From Deltaproteobacteria bacterium (GTDB lineage: Bacteria; Desulfobacterota; Deferrisomatia; Deferrisomatales; BM512), in assembly GCA_002869015.1 (NCBI GenBank), contig PKTT01000023.1, positions 48,722 to 112,721 on the forward strand: a DNA stretch of 64,000 nt, written 5' to 3'. A model generated the notes under the pieces. The model was given only the letters and a program-made list of their open reading frames with translations, was not told the DNA's origin and made no database searches. How positions within the stretch are numbered: the first letter of the stretch is position 1; every line of letters starts with the position of its first letter. The position numbers and the translations under genes were made by a program. Below are positions 18,641-27,221 of this stretch, piece after piece.

Positions 18641-19384
18641 TTAATCCTCAGCAAGGGTAAAGGATGAAGCGCTCCTTGGACTCGGTTCCTCATCCTCTGA
18701 TGGGTCTTCATCCTCCGGCTCAGTAGCTGGCTTGTCGGAGTTTTCCATGTAGCCGGTGAGAGTAGGCTGTTCTACCTCCTTAGCCTCTTTTTTCTCCTCC
18801 TCCGCCGTTACGAATGACGCGGGCTCGCTTGCTGTTGAAGCCATATCCTCCCCAGCAGACTCCTCACTTTCCGGCGTCTGATAATCTTCCAGTTCAGGCG
18901 CGGTTGGGTTCATCGGATCGGCAAGGAGCTCCTCCAGCGCGCTGGTGTCGTGTCCCGGCTCATCGGGCTGCCGCTCGACCCACTCGCTCAGCATGGAAGC
19001 CATCCCCGCCAGTTCGCTTAGGAACGTTATGCGCTTCTCCTTCAGCATCTCAAGGTCGCGGAGGTAGTCCTTTGCAATGGAGCGGGTCTCCTCAATGAAA
19101 GCCTTGGCGTCTGCGCGCGCCGCATTCGTTATCTGCTGCGCCTCGCGGCGTGCGTGGTCTACTATGGTCCGTTGCATATTGTGGCTGGAGGCAAGCGCCT
19201 CCTCGACCTTGGCGCGGGTCTCTTTCTCAGCTTTTAGGGCCCTTTCAAGGTCCTCTTTCTCGCTGTTTAAAAGTTCCAGCTCATCGGCTATCTTTTCCAG
19301 AAATTCGTCAACCTCGCCAGGGTCAAAGCCCCTGAAAGAGACTGAGAAAGTCTGGTTGTGTATATCTACCGAGCGTATTCTCAT
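18641..19384 (-). CDS. divIVA: DivIVA domain protein
   Basis: DivIVA-type proteins bind curved membrane at poles and septa through an N-terminal domain and oligomerise by coiled coil. Residues 1-35 hold the family core: the opening SVDIHNQTFSVSFRGFDPGE and, just after it, VDEFLEKIADELELL. A coiled coil follows to about residue 130 (LERALKAEKETRAKVEEALA). The C-terminal 110 residues are acidic and low complexity. It sits in the yggS-proC-yggT-divIVA order typical of division clusters. In Gram-negative metal reducers its role is poorly defined; polar organisation is inference. Confidence 0.93.
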   Translation of the reverse strand: MRIRSVDIHNQTFSVSFRGFDPGEVDEFLEKIADELELLNSEKEDLERALKAEKETRAKVEEALASSHNMQRTIVDHARREAQQITNAARADAKAFIEETRSIAKDYLRDLEMLKEKRITFLSELAGMASMLSEWVERQPDEPGHDTSALEELLADPMNPTAPELEDYQTPESEESAGEDMASTASEPASFVTAEEEKKEAKEVEQPTLTGYMENSDKPATEPEDEDPSEDEEPSPRSASSFTLAED

Positions 19385-19404
19385 CTTAACCTCTCAGCTT
19401 AAAA

Positions 19405-19701
19405 CTAGATTTTGTATGCGATATCCACCAGGGCGCCGATAACAAAGTTTTGTACAAGATAAATAGCAAATATCAAAATCATCGGGGAAAAATCTATGCC
19501 GCCGAAGGCGATTGGTATTTTTCTCCTTATCCAATAGATAGCAGGGTCCGTTATCGAGTAGATAAAGCGCACCGGCGGAGAAGAGGGGTCCGGTCTTATC
19601 CAGCTGAATAAAGCGCTTGCGATAACCGCCCACATATAGAGGGTAAGGGCGAAGTTCAATATCCTCGCTATCCCCATTATTATCGAACCTAATACGGACA
19701 T
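19405..19701 (-). CDS. YggT family integral membrane protein
   Basis: The 98-residue protein has two hydrophobic segments (about 6-34 and 70-93) and the family pattern ALFSWIRPDPSSPPVRFIYS with ITDPAIYWIRRKIP. YggT proteins are associated with osmotic tolerance or cell-division clusters, without a settled activity. It lies between proC and divIVA on the reverse strand with very short spacers. Certainty of family is high, of function low. Confidence 0.92.
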   Translation of the reverse strand: MSVLGSIIMGIARILNFALTLYMWAVIASALFSWIRPDPSSPPVRFIYSITDPAIYWIRRKIPIAFGGIDFSPMILIFAIYLVQNFVIGALVDIAYKI

Positions 19702-19703
19702 CT

Positions 19704-20507
19704 CTATCCTCCAAGTTCCTTCGAGCGCTGTGTTGCGGCGATAACTGCCTCTATCACCGCAGAGCGAAGCCCCATGGCTTCAAGTGTTCGCACACCTTGA
19801 ATTGTTGTGCCGCCGGGTGAGCATACCCGGTCTTTCAATACAGAGGTGGGGAGGTCCGCCTCCATAGCCATAGTTGCGGCCCCTTTTACTGTCTGCATCG
19901 CAAGGTTTGAGGCGATCTCCCTCGGCAGCCCTGCGGCAACACCTGCGTCGGCTAGGGCCTCGATGAAGAGGAAGACATAGGCGGGGCCGGAGCCGGAGAG
20001 GCCGGTTACGGCGTCCATCAATGATTCATCTTTAACCCTGTACGCTTTACCCACCGCAGAGAGTAATTTATCCGCCCAGCCTGCGGCCTCCTCGCTGGAA
20101 TTGTCGGCGATGCAATACCCTGAAGCGCCTTCGCCGACCAGCGCCGGGGTATTTGGCATAACCCGCACGACCTGGCTATCCGGGACTCGCTCAGAAATCC
20201 ACTTAAGGGTGAGCCCGGCGCAAATGGAGATGACGGCGGGGCTCCCGGCTTCTTTAAGCGGGGCAAGCGCCGCTGCTGCGTCGCCTGGTTTAACCGCCAG
20301 GATAACCGCCCCTGAACCTTTGACGCCATCTTTGACATCGCCGGTTACCTTTATGCCGTGTCGCTTGGAAATCTCCTCTGCTCTGGGAGCAAATGCTTCA
20401 ACCCCCGTTATCTCCTCCTTTTTGAGGAGCCCGGCGGATAGGATGCCGCTAAGCAGCGCCTCGCCCATATTCCCGAGGCCGATAATTGTAATTTTGGGCA
20501 AACTCAT
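19704..20507 (-). CDS. proC: Pyrroline-5-carboxylate reductase
   Basis: ProC reduces pyrroline-5-carboxylate to proline with NAD(P)H. Start 20507 is preferred over the longer open frame to 20639 because it gives MSLPKITIIGLGNMGEALLS, the standard nucleotide-binding N terminus, preceded by AGGAG. The upstream extension overlaps yggS and is Arg/Gly-rich. At 267 residues the length is typical. Conserved segments are VIRVMPNTPA-type (here VVRVMPNTPALVGEG), AVTGLSGSGPAYVFLFIEAL and VCSPGGTTIQGVRTLE near the C terminus. It is in the yggS-proC-yggT cluster. Function is near certain. Confidence 0.96.
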   Translation of the reverse strand: MSLPKITIIGLGNMGEALLSGILSAGLLKKEEITGVEAFAPRAEEISKRHGIKVTGDVKDGVKGSGAVILAVKPGDAAAALAPLKEAGSPAVISICAGLTLKWISERVPDSQVVRVMPNTPALVGEGASGYCIADNSSEEAAGWADKLLSAVGKAYRVKDESLMDAVTGLSGSGPAYVFLFIEALADAGVAAGLPREIASNLAMQTVKGAATMAMEADLPTSVLKDRVCSPGGTTIQGVRTLEAMGLRSAVIEAVIAATQRSKELGG

Positions 20508-20518
20508 GATAGCTCCTG

Positions 20519-21202
20519 TTAACGCTCGCCGAAGATTGCTGAACCTACCCTCACAAGGGTGGCTCCCTCCTCTATTGCAACGCGGTAGTCGTGGCTCATC
20601 CCCATGGAGAGCTCCTCCATTTTGACCGAATTGGGGCACTCTTCGCCAATCTTTTTAGAAAGGTCCCTAAGGGCTCTAAAATGAGGACGGGACTCCTCAG
20701 CCGCCATTCCGAAGGGTGGAATGCACATAAGCCCACGAATCTCTAATCCACTCCACTTATCGGCCTCGCGAGCCATAGCCAGCGCTCCACTTGAATCCGC
20801 ACCCGATTTAGTTGATTCCCCGGCCAAGTTGGTTTGTAGCAGCACCGGGATTGTGATGCCCAGCTTGACCGCTTGCTTGTTAAGCGCATCTGCGAGTGAG
20901 GGGCGGTCCACAGTGTGGAGCAGGGCAAAGCGTCCCGCTACGTATTTCGCCTTGTTGCTCTGAAGGTGGCCTATCATGTGCCACTTTATATCGCCGGGAA
21001 GGTTCTCTACCTTTGAGAGCGCCTCTTGTACGTAGTTTTCGCCAAAATGGCGCTGTCCTGCTTCGTACGCTTCCAATATAAGCTCTGGCGATTTTGTTTT
21101 CGAGACGGCGACCAGGGTCACGGACTCCGGCGCCCTGCCGGCCTTCAGGCAGCTCTCTCCGATATCCTCTAAAATATTATTTATGTTTTTGTAAACGCTC
21201 AT
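20519..21202 (-). CDS. PLP homeostasis protein YggS family
   Basis: This is a fold-type III pyridoxal-phosphate protein that maintains vitamin B6 pools rather than catalysing a known reaction. The 227 residues show VTLVAVSKTKSPELILEAYE, with the PLP-binding lysine in SKTK, FGENYVQEA, IKWHMIGHLQSNKAKYV and, near the C terminus, ELSMGMSHDYRVAIEEGATLVRVGSAIFG. Length is usual. Its start overlaps the end of maf by 26 bases and proC starts 11 bases beyond its stop. The family call is near certain. Confidence 0.95.
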   Translation of the reverse strand: MSVYKNINNILEDIGESCLKAGRAPESVTLVAVSKTKSPELILEAYEAGQRHFGENYVQEALSKVENLPGDIKWHMIGHLQSNKAKYVAGRFALLHTVDRPSLADALNKQAVKLGITIPVLLQTNLAGESTKSGADSSGALAMAREADKWSGLEIRGLMCIPPFGMAAEESRPHFRALRDLSKKIGEECPNSVKMEELSMGMSHDYRVAIEEGATLVRVGSAIFGER

Positions 21203-21791
21203 CTTTACCCGTTAACTTAAGCCATGGTGCGTATCCGGCCCACTCGAGGAGGGTGGATGTCTCTGCCAGGGGGAGGCCGACAACGTTTGAATATGAGCCC
21301 TCAATGGCCTCCACGAATGAGGCCGCGAGGCCCTGGATCCCATAAGCGCCCGCTTTGTCAAATGGTTCGCCCGAGGCTATGTACCATTCGACCATCTCCG
21401 GGGTCAGCCTCTTGAAATATACCCCGGTCTCAACTACCAATGTTTTCACCTCGCCACCGTGGGAAAGCGCGACCCCGGTAAATACAAGATGGTGCCGACC
21501 CGAAAGCATAAGGAGCATTCTCCGGGCGTCATCCTCATCTTTCGGCTTACCAAGTTCTATATTCTCCAAGGCGACGATTGTATCCGCCGCCAGCACATAA
21601 CGGGATGCCCCCACCCGTGCCGCAACATCGACAGCTTTTTTCTCCGCAAGATATTTGGCCCTCTCGGCGGTGGAAAAATTCGGAGGCGTGATCTCCTCAG
21701 CGCCGCTCGCTACTACCTCCAAAGATACTCCTAAAAGTTCAAGATATTCACGCCTTCTAGGTGAGGCGGAGGCAAGCACAAGGGGTTTCAT
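21177..21791 (-). CDS. maf: Maf family nucleotide pyrophosphatase
   Basis: Maf proteins hydrolyse non-canonical or modified nucleoside triphosphates and are often found in division clusters. Start 21791 gives 204 residues starting MKPLVLASASPRRREYLELLG, the family hallmark; an ATG five codons upstream (21806) is equally open. Other conserved parts are YVLAADTIVALENIELGKPKD, SGRHHLVFTGVAL, TPEMVEWYIASGEPFDKAGA and YGIQGLAASFVEAIEGSYSN. It heads the reverse-strand cluster. Confidence is high. Confidence 0.95.
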   Translation of the reverse strand: MKPLVLASASPRRREYLELLGVSLEVVASGAEEITPPNFSTAERAKYLAEKKAVDVAARVGASRYVLAADTIVALENIELGKPKDEDDARRMLLMLSGRHHLVFTGVALSHGGEVKTLVVETGVYFKRLTPEMVEWYIASGEPFDKAGAYGIQGLAASFVEAIEGSYSNVVGLPLAETSTLLEWAGYAPWLKLTGKDERLQKHK

Positions 21792-21806
21792 AAATTCCTT
21801 TAACAT

Positions 21807-22136
21807 GCGGCAAGTTATTCAAAATATTAACGTTAGAACATAGCTAACGGGGTGTCAAGGTATCCCGGAGGTGGGAGAGGGTTCATGTAAGAGGAGCCGC
21901 CATATAAAGGCGCACGCTTTAGTGTTGAATCTTTTTCACTACTTTATACATCTAATAAATAAGGCGTGAACAATGAGTAATATTTCACTATATATTTTAT
22001 GTGCTTTATAAAGTAAGAAGTGGAATCAATCTGGTGTTTTAAGGTAGATTATATAGGTCATATAAATCATAGGCGGATTATTTCCGCAGTAAAGCCAAGA
22101 GAAAATACGTATCAATACTACGAGCTGTAGAGGAGT
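21807..22136. other. 330-base AT-rich divergent intergenic region
   Basis: The region between maf (reverse) and the thioredoxin-fold gene (forward) is AT-rich and has no credible reading frame. It should hold promoters for both. A TTGAAT at 21925 and TATACA at 21945 are only 14 bases apart, too close for a confident sigma-70 promoter. No strong hairpin or known riboswitch pattern was seen. Confidence 0.5.
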
Positions 22137-23018
22137 ATGAAAGTGTATCGACTTATAAAGATGGCGATAACTCTAGCCGCCGTATCGCTTGTGCTTGCAG
22201 CGCCGGGGTTCTCCTCGGACGCAATGGCGTTCAAGCGCACTTCGGTAGGCGAGACGGTGGTCAACTTCGAACTCACGGACCTTGAAGGCAAGCCTTTCAC
22301 TCTATCGGAGTCCATAGGATCAAAGGCTACCATAGTGCTGTTTTGGGCGGCTTGGTCTCCCCGTAGCGCGGATTTTATCAGCGATATCCAGGCAATGCTT
22401 GATGAGCATGGCGATAAAGGGCTTAAAGCGATGGGGGTGAATGTCGAGCATCAGGAGTGGGATGCCAACGACGCGGCCAAGATAAGTAAGGTGATAGTTG
22501 ATACCGGAGCCAAATTCCCGATGGTCATCGATAAAGGCCTTGAAGTTTTCAACGCCTACGGTGTAGCTGCCGTACCCTCTGCCGTTATGATAGATAATCA
22601 GGGAGTTGCGCTGAAACTTATCTCAGGCTATGGAACCATGGCAAAGTTTGAGCTCAAGGATTATGTTGAGGAGTACCTTGGAGTTGCCAAGGTAAAAGAG
22701 CCCGTTGTCAAAGCTCCTGAGGGGTACCAGCCCAAGGGCAAGGCCATACGTTATATGCGGATGGCGGAGCGCATGTTTGAAAAACACAATAACACCAAGG
22801 CGCTACGGCTTGTAAAACAGGCTGTTGAGGCTGATCCCGACTACGCCGAGGCGTACCATCTCATGGGCCAGATTTACGACAAGATGGGTAAAGCGGATGA
22901 CGCCGATGCAGCGGAGAAGAAGGCTGTGGAGATTGAGGGTTCAAGGGGCAGCAGCGTTGAGCGCGAGATGAAAGACGCCTTATCTAACGCCTCCGTAGGG
23001 TTGGCTAACTTGAACTGA
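22137..23018 (+). CDS. Exported thioredoxin-fold protein with TPR tail, redox cysteines absent
   Basis: Residues 1-31 form a signal peptide (LAAVSLVLAAPGFSSDAMA). Residues about 35-180 match TlpA/ResA/AhpC-TSA domains: VGETVVNFELTDLEGKPFTL, IVLFWAAW, a VPSAVMID cis-proline region and DYVEEYLG. The CxxC site is replaced by Ser74-Pro75-Arg76-Ser77, so both redox cysteines are serine. Residues about 200-275 contain about two TPR units (NTKALRLVKQAVEADPDYAE and AYHLMGQIYDKMGKADDADA). It cannot be an ordinary thiol-disulfide oxidoreductase; a scaffold, chaperone or haem-handling role is possible. Start 22137 follows GAGGAG. It ends at a strong terminator. Confidence 0.88.
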   Translation: MKVYRLIKMAITLAAVSLVLAAPGFSSDAMAFKRTSVGETVVNFELTDLEGKPFTLSESIGSKATIVLFWAAWSPRSADFISDIQAMLDEHGDKGLKAMGVNVEHQEWDANDAAKISKVIVDTGAKFPMVIDKGLEVFNAYGVAAVPSAVMIDNQGVALKLISGYGTMAKFELKDYVEEYLGVAKVKEPVVKAPEGYQPKGKAIRYMRMAERMFEKHNNTKALRLVKQAVEADPDYAEAYHLMGQIYDKMGKADDADAAEKKAVEIEGSRGSSVEREMKDALSNASVGLANLN

Positions 23019-23040
23019 GAAATCAAAAAACTATATTTAA

Positions 23041-23066
23041 GGGAGCCTATACGGCTCCCTTTTTTT
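23041..23066 (+). terminator. Rho-independent terminator
   Basis: A perfect 7-bp stem GGGAGCC/GGCTCCC with loop TATAC is followed by seven T, 22 bases after the thioredoxin-fold/TPR stop. It also touches the 3' end of the convergent ACR3-like gene. Confidence 0.9.
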
Positions 23067-24057
23067 ATGCAGGGGCGCCAAATATCCTATCGGTAAATTT
23101 TACGTACCACGCAGCTGCTTGTACCTGGATTATGTAGGCAACGCAGAGTACCAGCGCAGCGTATGAGCCCTCCTCCCCAAAGGAGCTTATCGCCACTGCT
23201 AGCGCTATGGATAGATTTCTCATAACAGTGCCGTAGACCAACGCGATAGCGTCTCCTCTCTCCAGAAATATCTTGCCCACAAAAGTTGAAAGGGCAAAAT
23301 TTACCCCGTAGAGAATCAGCAATGGGAGAAAGATATTTATGAGAAGGGTCGGCTCGCTCGATATCTGACGCGCCTTCAGCGCCATGGCGACAAATACTAT
23401 GCCTAGAACCCCCAGGGTGGAGAGGGGAGGAAAGCGCGGCGACCACACCTTTTGGAAGGTTTCCTGCCCATAGCGTTTTACAAGCAACTGCTGCGTCGCG
23501 AAGCCCACCCCCATAGGCAAAAAGACTATCAACACGATCTGGCGCATCACTGAGAATATATTTATATCAACTGATTTTCCCATAAGAAATTGTACGTAAA
23601 AGGGAGTCGCCAAAGAGCCCAATATTAGCCCCACTACGGTCATCTTCACCGCAGCGGCGAGGTTGCCTTTAGCAAAGCCTGTCCAGGAGATTGTCATACC
23701 GCTGGTGGGAACCAGCGCAGCCAGAAGGAGGCCAAGCGCCATGTATGGTTCCTCCTCAAAGAAGAGCAAGCCGACTCCATAGGCGAAGAAGGGTATTATG
23801 GCGAAATTTATAAGCTGGGTTATAAGCTGCGCCTTGCTGTCACCGCCCTCAAAGACCTTCTTAATCTTGAGGTTGACCATCATTGGGTAGACCATCAGGA
23901 AGGTGAGAGGCATAATTGCCGCCTTGAGAGGTGTTGCCCTTACCATGAGGCCAAAGATAAGCCCTGCAACCATCATTGTCGGGATGGCAAGCGTAAGGTT
24001 CTTGTTTATCTTTTTTAGGATGGTCCAGACCATAAGCGTCTCCATAAATATACACAA
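23065..24057 (-). CDS. ACR3/bile-acid:sodium symporter family transporter
   Basis: The 330-residue membrane protein has about ten hydrophobic segments and the BASS/ACR3 fold signature: PLTFLMVYPMMVNLKIKKV near 50-70 (ACR3-type), LLLAALVPTSGMTISWTGFA and YGTVMRNLSIALAVA near 280. ACR3 proteins export arsenite or antimonite, and in characterised members a cysteine in the fourth membrane segment (Thr-Pro-Cys-Thr-Ala-Met) is needed. Here that stretch is VPTSGMTISWT without Cys. No arsR, arsC or arsenite methylase gene is nearby. It is therefore called only to family; arsenite export is doubtful and another anion or organic solute is possible. M6 (24042) is an alternative start. Confidence 0.85.
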   Translation of the reverse strand: MCIFMETLMVWTILKKINKNLTLAIPTMMVAGLIFGLMVRATPLKAAIMPLTFLMVYPMMVNLKIKKVFEGGDSKAQLITQLINFAIIPFFAYGVGLLFFEEEPYMALGLLLAALVPTSGMTISWTGFAKGNLAAAVKMTVVGLILGSLATPFYVQFLMGKSVDINIFSVMRQIVLIVFLPMGVGFATQQLLVKRYGQETFQKVWSPRFPPLSTLGVLGIVFVAMALKARQISSEPTLLINIFLPLLILYGVNFALSTFVGKIFLERGDAIALVYGTVMRNLSIALAVAISSFGEEGSYAALVLCVAYIIQVQAAAWYVKFTDRIFGAPA

Positions 24058-24127
24058 AAAAGTGATGTATTAACTCTTTTGATGTGCAAGGCTGAGAGAG
24101 GTTTCAAGTTAATTTGATTTAGAAGAT

Positions 24128-24162
24128 AAAAAATGACCCACTTTCAAGGGGAGCCATTTTTT
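24128..24162. other. Terminator-like hairpin directly before the racemase gene
   Basis: AAAAAATG at 24128-24135 pairs with CATTTTTT at 24155-24162, with inner CCC/GGG pairs and bulges. It ends just before the GGAG ribosome-binding site (24163-24166) of the gene starting at 24174. It could be an attenuator or a terminator of the divergent region; structure not computed. Confidence 0.35.
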
Positions 24163-24173
24163 GGAGAAAAGAG

Positions 24174-24869
24174 ATGAAGAAAATAGGACTTCTGGGGGGA
24201 ATGAGTTGGGAGAGCACCACCGCTTATTACCGGCTAATAAATGAAGGAGTCAAGGATGCGTTAGGGGGTCTCCATTCAGCGGAGCTATTGCTTTACAGCG
24301 TCGACTTCGCCCCAATTGAGAAGTTGATGCAAAAAGCCCGGTGGGAAGCCGTGGCAGAGCTTGTAGTAGAGGGAGCTAAGAGGGTGGAGCTCGGCGGCGC
24401 AGATTTTCTCCTTATCTGTACCAACACTATGCATATCTGTGCACAAAAGGTGGAAGCCGAGCTTTCAATACCTTTGCTGCACATAGCCGACGCAACCGCT
24501 GAAGCCCTAATTGAGAGCGGAATTAAAAAAGTAGGGCTTTTAGGAACATCTTTCACTATGGAAGAGGATTTTTACAAGGGAAGGCTTAAGGACCGTCACG
24601 GCCTTGAGGTTTTGGTGCCGGAGCGAGGTGACAGGACCTTTGTAAACGAGGTTATCTTCGACGAGCTCTGCTGCGGAGTCGCCTGCGGCCCCTCAAAAGA
24701 TGGGTATCTGAGGATAATTGATGACCTGGCGGCGCGCGGCGCCGAGGGGATCATCCTAGGCTGTACGGAGATAGGGATGCTGATCTCGCAAAAAGATACC
24801 CCGGTGCCCCTCTTTGATACCACCGTCCTCCACGCCAAAAAAGCTGTGGAGATGGCTTTGGCGACCTAG
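24174..24869 (+). CDS. Aspartate/glutamate racemase family protein (YgeA/RacX-like)
   Basis: The 231 residues match PLP-independent amino-acid racemases: start MKKIGLLGGMSWESTTAYY, first catalytic cysteine in LLICTNTMHICA, about residue 82, and second in ILGCTEIGMLI near residue 200. VGLLGTSFTMEEDFYKGRL precedes the second half. Both cysteines are present, so activity on Asp, Glu or a broader range of amino acids is plausible, perhaps for D-amino acids of peptidoglycan. GGAG at 24163 supports the start. It is monocistronic, ending at a bidirectional terminator. Confidence 0.93.
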   Translation: MKKIGLLGGMSWESTTAYYRLINEGVKDALGGLHSAELLLYSVDFAPIEKLMQKARWEAVAELVVEGAKRVELGGADFLLICTNTMHICAQKVEAELSIPLLHIADATAEALIESGIKKVGLLGTSFTMEEDFYKGRLKDRHGLEVLVPERGDRTFVNEVIFDELCCGVACGPSKDGYLRIIDDLAARGAEGIILGCTEIGMLISQKDTPVPLFDTTVLHAKKAVEMALAT

Positions 24870-24943
24870 TTAGCGACTAGCGGGCGGCATTGCCCAGGCC
24901 ACAACCAAATCGGCCTGTCCCTTTCTGTCGACTATAATGGATT

Positions 24944-24979
24944 AAAAAAAGCCGGGACTCTTGGAGCCCCGGCTTTTTT
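24944..24979. terminator. Bidirectional rho-independent terminator
   Basis: A GC-rich stem of about 10 bp (GCCGGG with CCCGGC, extended through CTC/GGAG with one mismatch) is flanked by seven A and six T. It lies between the convergent racemase and NrfD-like genes and can serve both. Confidence 0.9.
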
Positions 24980-24997
24980 AGTCTTTCAGATTTAAAA

Positions 24998-26218
24998 CTA
25001 TTTGTTTTCCAACCCTGGCTTTCTGAACTCGCCGGTCTCAATCGGAATCGCAACCTTGAGCAGCAGGGTGAAGATAATCAGGCCTATCGCCCAGATACCC
25101 ATCGAAATAAGAACCTCGGTTGTCGTGGGGGAGTATTCCCACACCTCACCAAGGGGGGTAGGGGTGAAGCCGGGGATGATGAGGCCGGGGCCCTTCTCAA
25201 TCCACACGCCGATGAACATCATAACGCACGCGAGGTTCAGGAATTTGAAGTTCTTCCTAAGCTTGGGCACGATCATGATGATAAAGGCGGAGACGTTGAG
25301 CGCTATCGCGGTCCAAATCAGCGGAACAAGGCCGTTGTGTCCGTGTAGCCCCTGGAAGAGATACTCCATAGGCGCTAGGTGTACGGTGTGGCTGTAGTAC
25401 TCCTTGAAAACCTCGGAGATGAGAAGGAAGAGGTTTATGCCCATTGCGTAGGCTATGATCTCCCCTAGCTTGAAGATAGCTTCATCTTTGATCTTAATCT
25501 TCGTAGTGGAGCGTATTATCTGGAAGGCTATGATGATAAAGCTTGGCCCTGAGCAGAACGCCGAAGCGATGAAACGCGGGGCAAGAATCGATGCATTCCA
25601 GAAGGCGCGGGCGGGGAAGGCGCTGTATAAAAACGCCGTAACCGTGTGTATTGAGACCGCCGCCGGCACGGAGAAGATGATGAAGGGCCAGAGTATCTTA
25701 TAGTTGGGGTGTTCGTTGTGGTAGGCCTTCCAGAGTATGTAAACCGGTACGCAGAGGTTGAGCGCAAGGTACATGTTCAGCACGACGACGTCCCAGGAGA
25801 GCATCGAAACCGGGAAGTTGAAGATGCCGAGCCCCGGTATGAGGTGCCAGAAGCGCTCCGGATGCCCCAGGTCGAAGGTGACGAACATTAGACACATGCA
25901 TATTGCAGAAACCGCCAGGAGCTCTCCCAATAGGACAATCTCTTTAATCGGCCCCCATTTGTAGATATACGCTGGGATGACAAGGAGCACCGCCGCTGCG
26001 GCTACGCCGACCAGGAAGGTGAAGTTGCCGATGTATATACCCCAGCTAACGGGGTCTCTCATGCCTGTTACAATCAGGCCGTCGGAGAGCTGCTGCGACC
26101 ATGCCGCGAGGCCAATCGCAGCGAGTACGATGAGAAAAGCCATCCACGCGTAATACCGCTTAGACCCGACAAAGACGAGCTTAACGGTACCGACAAAAAA
26201 TTCCATAAAATTTGCCAT
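24998..26218 (-). CDS. NrfD/PsrC-type membrane quinol-interacting subunit
   Basis: The 406-residue protein has about ten membrane segments and the NrfD/PsrC/DsrP character: RDPVSWGIYIGNFTFLVGVA, a second-helix FDLGHPERFWHLIPGLG, a repeated helix pattern and the C-terminal segment LISMGIWAIGLIIFTLLLKV. These subunits exchange electrons between menaquinol and a periplasmic ferredoxin-like partner. The four-cluster ferredoxin gene ends 11 bases upstream and a small multihaem cytochrome precedes that, making a three-gene operon. The set resembles the Geobacter Cbc4 (CbcSTU) and DsrJOP modules; I cannot tell which is closer. Its stop is followed by a strong terminator. Confidence 0.92.
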   Translation of the reverse strand: MANFMEFFVGTVKLVFVGSKRYYAWMAFLIVLAAIGLAAWSQQLSDGLIVTGMRDPVSWGIYIGNFTFLVGVAAAAVLLVIPAYIYKWGPIKEIVLLGELLAVSAICMCLMFVTFDLGHPERFWHLIPGLGIFNFPVSMLSWDVVVLNMYLALNLCVPVYILWKAYHNEHPNYKILWPFIIFSVPAAVSIHTVTAFLYSAFPARAFWNASILAPRFIASAFCSGPSFIIIAFQIIRSTTKIKIKDEAIFKLGEIIAYAMGINLFLLISEVFKEYYSHTVHLAPMEYLFQGLHGHNGLVPLIWTAIALNVSAFIIMIVPKLRKNFKFLNLACVMMFIGVWIEKGPGLIIPGFTPTPLGEVWEYSPTTTEVLISMGIWAIGLIIFTLLLKVAIPIETGEFRKPGLENK

Positions 26219-26229
26219 TTGTCCCGTCC

Positions 26230-27186
26230 TTATCCGAAGAAGTAGAAGAATTTGGGCTCAGTCAGGAGGTCTTCCTTGATGCGAAAGACCCTCTTGTGCT
26301 CGAAGATGTACCTGACCTCAGAGGTCGGGTCGTTCATATCTCCGAACTTACGGGCTCCTACCGGACAGATTTCAACACACGCCGGGTAGCGGCCCTCTCG
26401 GGAGCGCTGTATGCAGAAGGTGCACTTTTCAACCACGCCGCGCATCCTCGGACGGTTGCCGAGGTAGTGGGTGTTGGGATTCATCTCCTCTGCGGGCAGG
26501 TGAGGGTCACCCCAGTTAAAGGAGCGGCCTTCGTAGGGGCACGCTGCCATGCAGTAGCGGCATCCTATGCACCAGTTGTAGTCGACTACCACTATGCCGT
26601 CATCTTCCGTCCATGTAGCTTTGATGGGGCAAGCTTTAACGCAGGGGGCCTTTTCGCAGTGCTGGCACTGCACGGGCATGTAGTATTTACCCTCTTCCGG
26701 CACCTGCTCGGGGTTGTAGTAGCGGTTGGACTCCTCGAAGTCCATCGTGCCATTCTCGAATTGGAGCACTTTGATATATTGGACCTGAGGATTTTCACGC
26801 GACTGGTTGTTCTCGTCGACGCAGGCGTATACGCAGCGGCGGCAGCCGATGCAGCGGTTTAGGTCCAGCGCATATGTGAATTTGACGCCGTCGATAGGCT
26901 CGGTGTCTTTAACTTTCACATCTTTGCCATAGCGCTCGGAGTACTCCTTCTCCATGCGCGCCAAGACCTGCGCCTTCTCCTCCTTGGTCATCTCGCGATA
27001 ATTTTTCTGGAGGTACTCTTCAAGGGAGTTGATCGTTAAAAAGCCGCTCTTTTTTGAGCCCGCGGAGGCCATCGCCTTTCCGGCAAGGGTAGCGCCGATA
27101 GCTGTTCCCGCGAGCCCCTTCATAAATTTTCGGCGGCTCGCCGTACGGGGATTTACGGTAGTTACCGTCTTCTTATCTTTAGACAT
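26230..27186 (-). CDS. Tat-exported ferredoxin-like subunit with four [4Fe-4S] sites
   Basis: The N terminus carries a twin-arginine signal (SRRKFMKGLAGTAIGATLAG), so the protein is exported folded. Four cysteine sets are visible: CIGCRRCVYAC, CQHCEKAPCVKAC, CIGCRYCMAAC and CTFCIQRSREGRYPACVEIC, enough for four [4Fe-4S] clusters as in DmsB/NrfC/HybA/DsrO. At 318 residues it matches the longer HybA/DsrO type with a linker after the signal. It should pass electrons between the NrfD-like subunit and the small cytochrome encoded on either side. Direction (quinol oxidation or reduction) is not visible. Confidence 0.94.
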   Translation of the reverse strand: MSKDKKTVTTVNPRTASRRKFMKGLAGTAIGATLAGKAMASAGSKKSGFLTINSLEEYLQKNYREMTKEEKAQVLARMEKEYSERYGKDVKVKDTEPIDGVKFTYALDLNRCIGCRRCVYACVDENNQSRENPQVQYIKVLQFENGTMDFEESNRYYNPEQVPEEGKYYMPVQCQHCEKAPCVKACPIKATWTEDDGIVVVDYNWCIGCRYCMAACPYEGRSFNWGDPHLPAEEMNPNTHYLGNRPRMRGVVEKCTFCIQRSREGRYPACVEICPVGARKFGDMNDPTSEVRYIFEHKRVFRIKEDLLTEPKFFYFFG

Positions 27187-27221
27187 ATATAGCCCTTTTC
27201 CTGAATATGATAAGCGATGAA

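Noticed and set aside
26212..26862. 216-residue forward frame opposite the ferredoxin-like gene
   Set aside because: It is antisense to a gene with four clear iron-sulfur motifs and a Tat signal, and has no family resemblance or ribosome-binding site.
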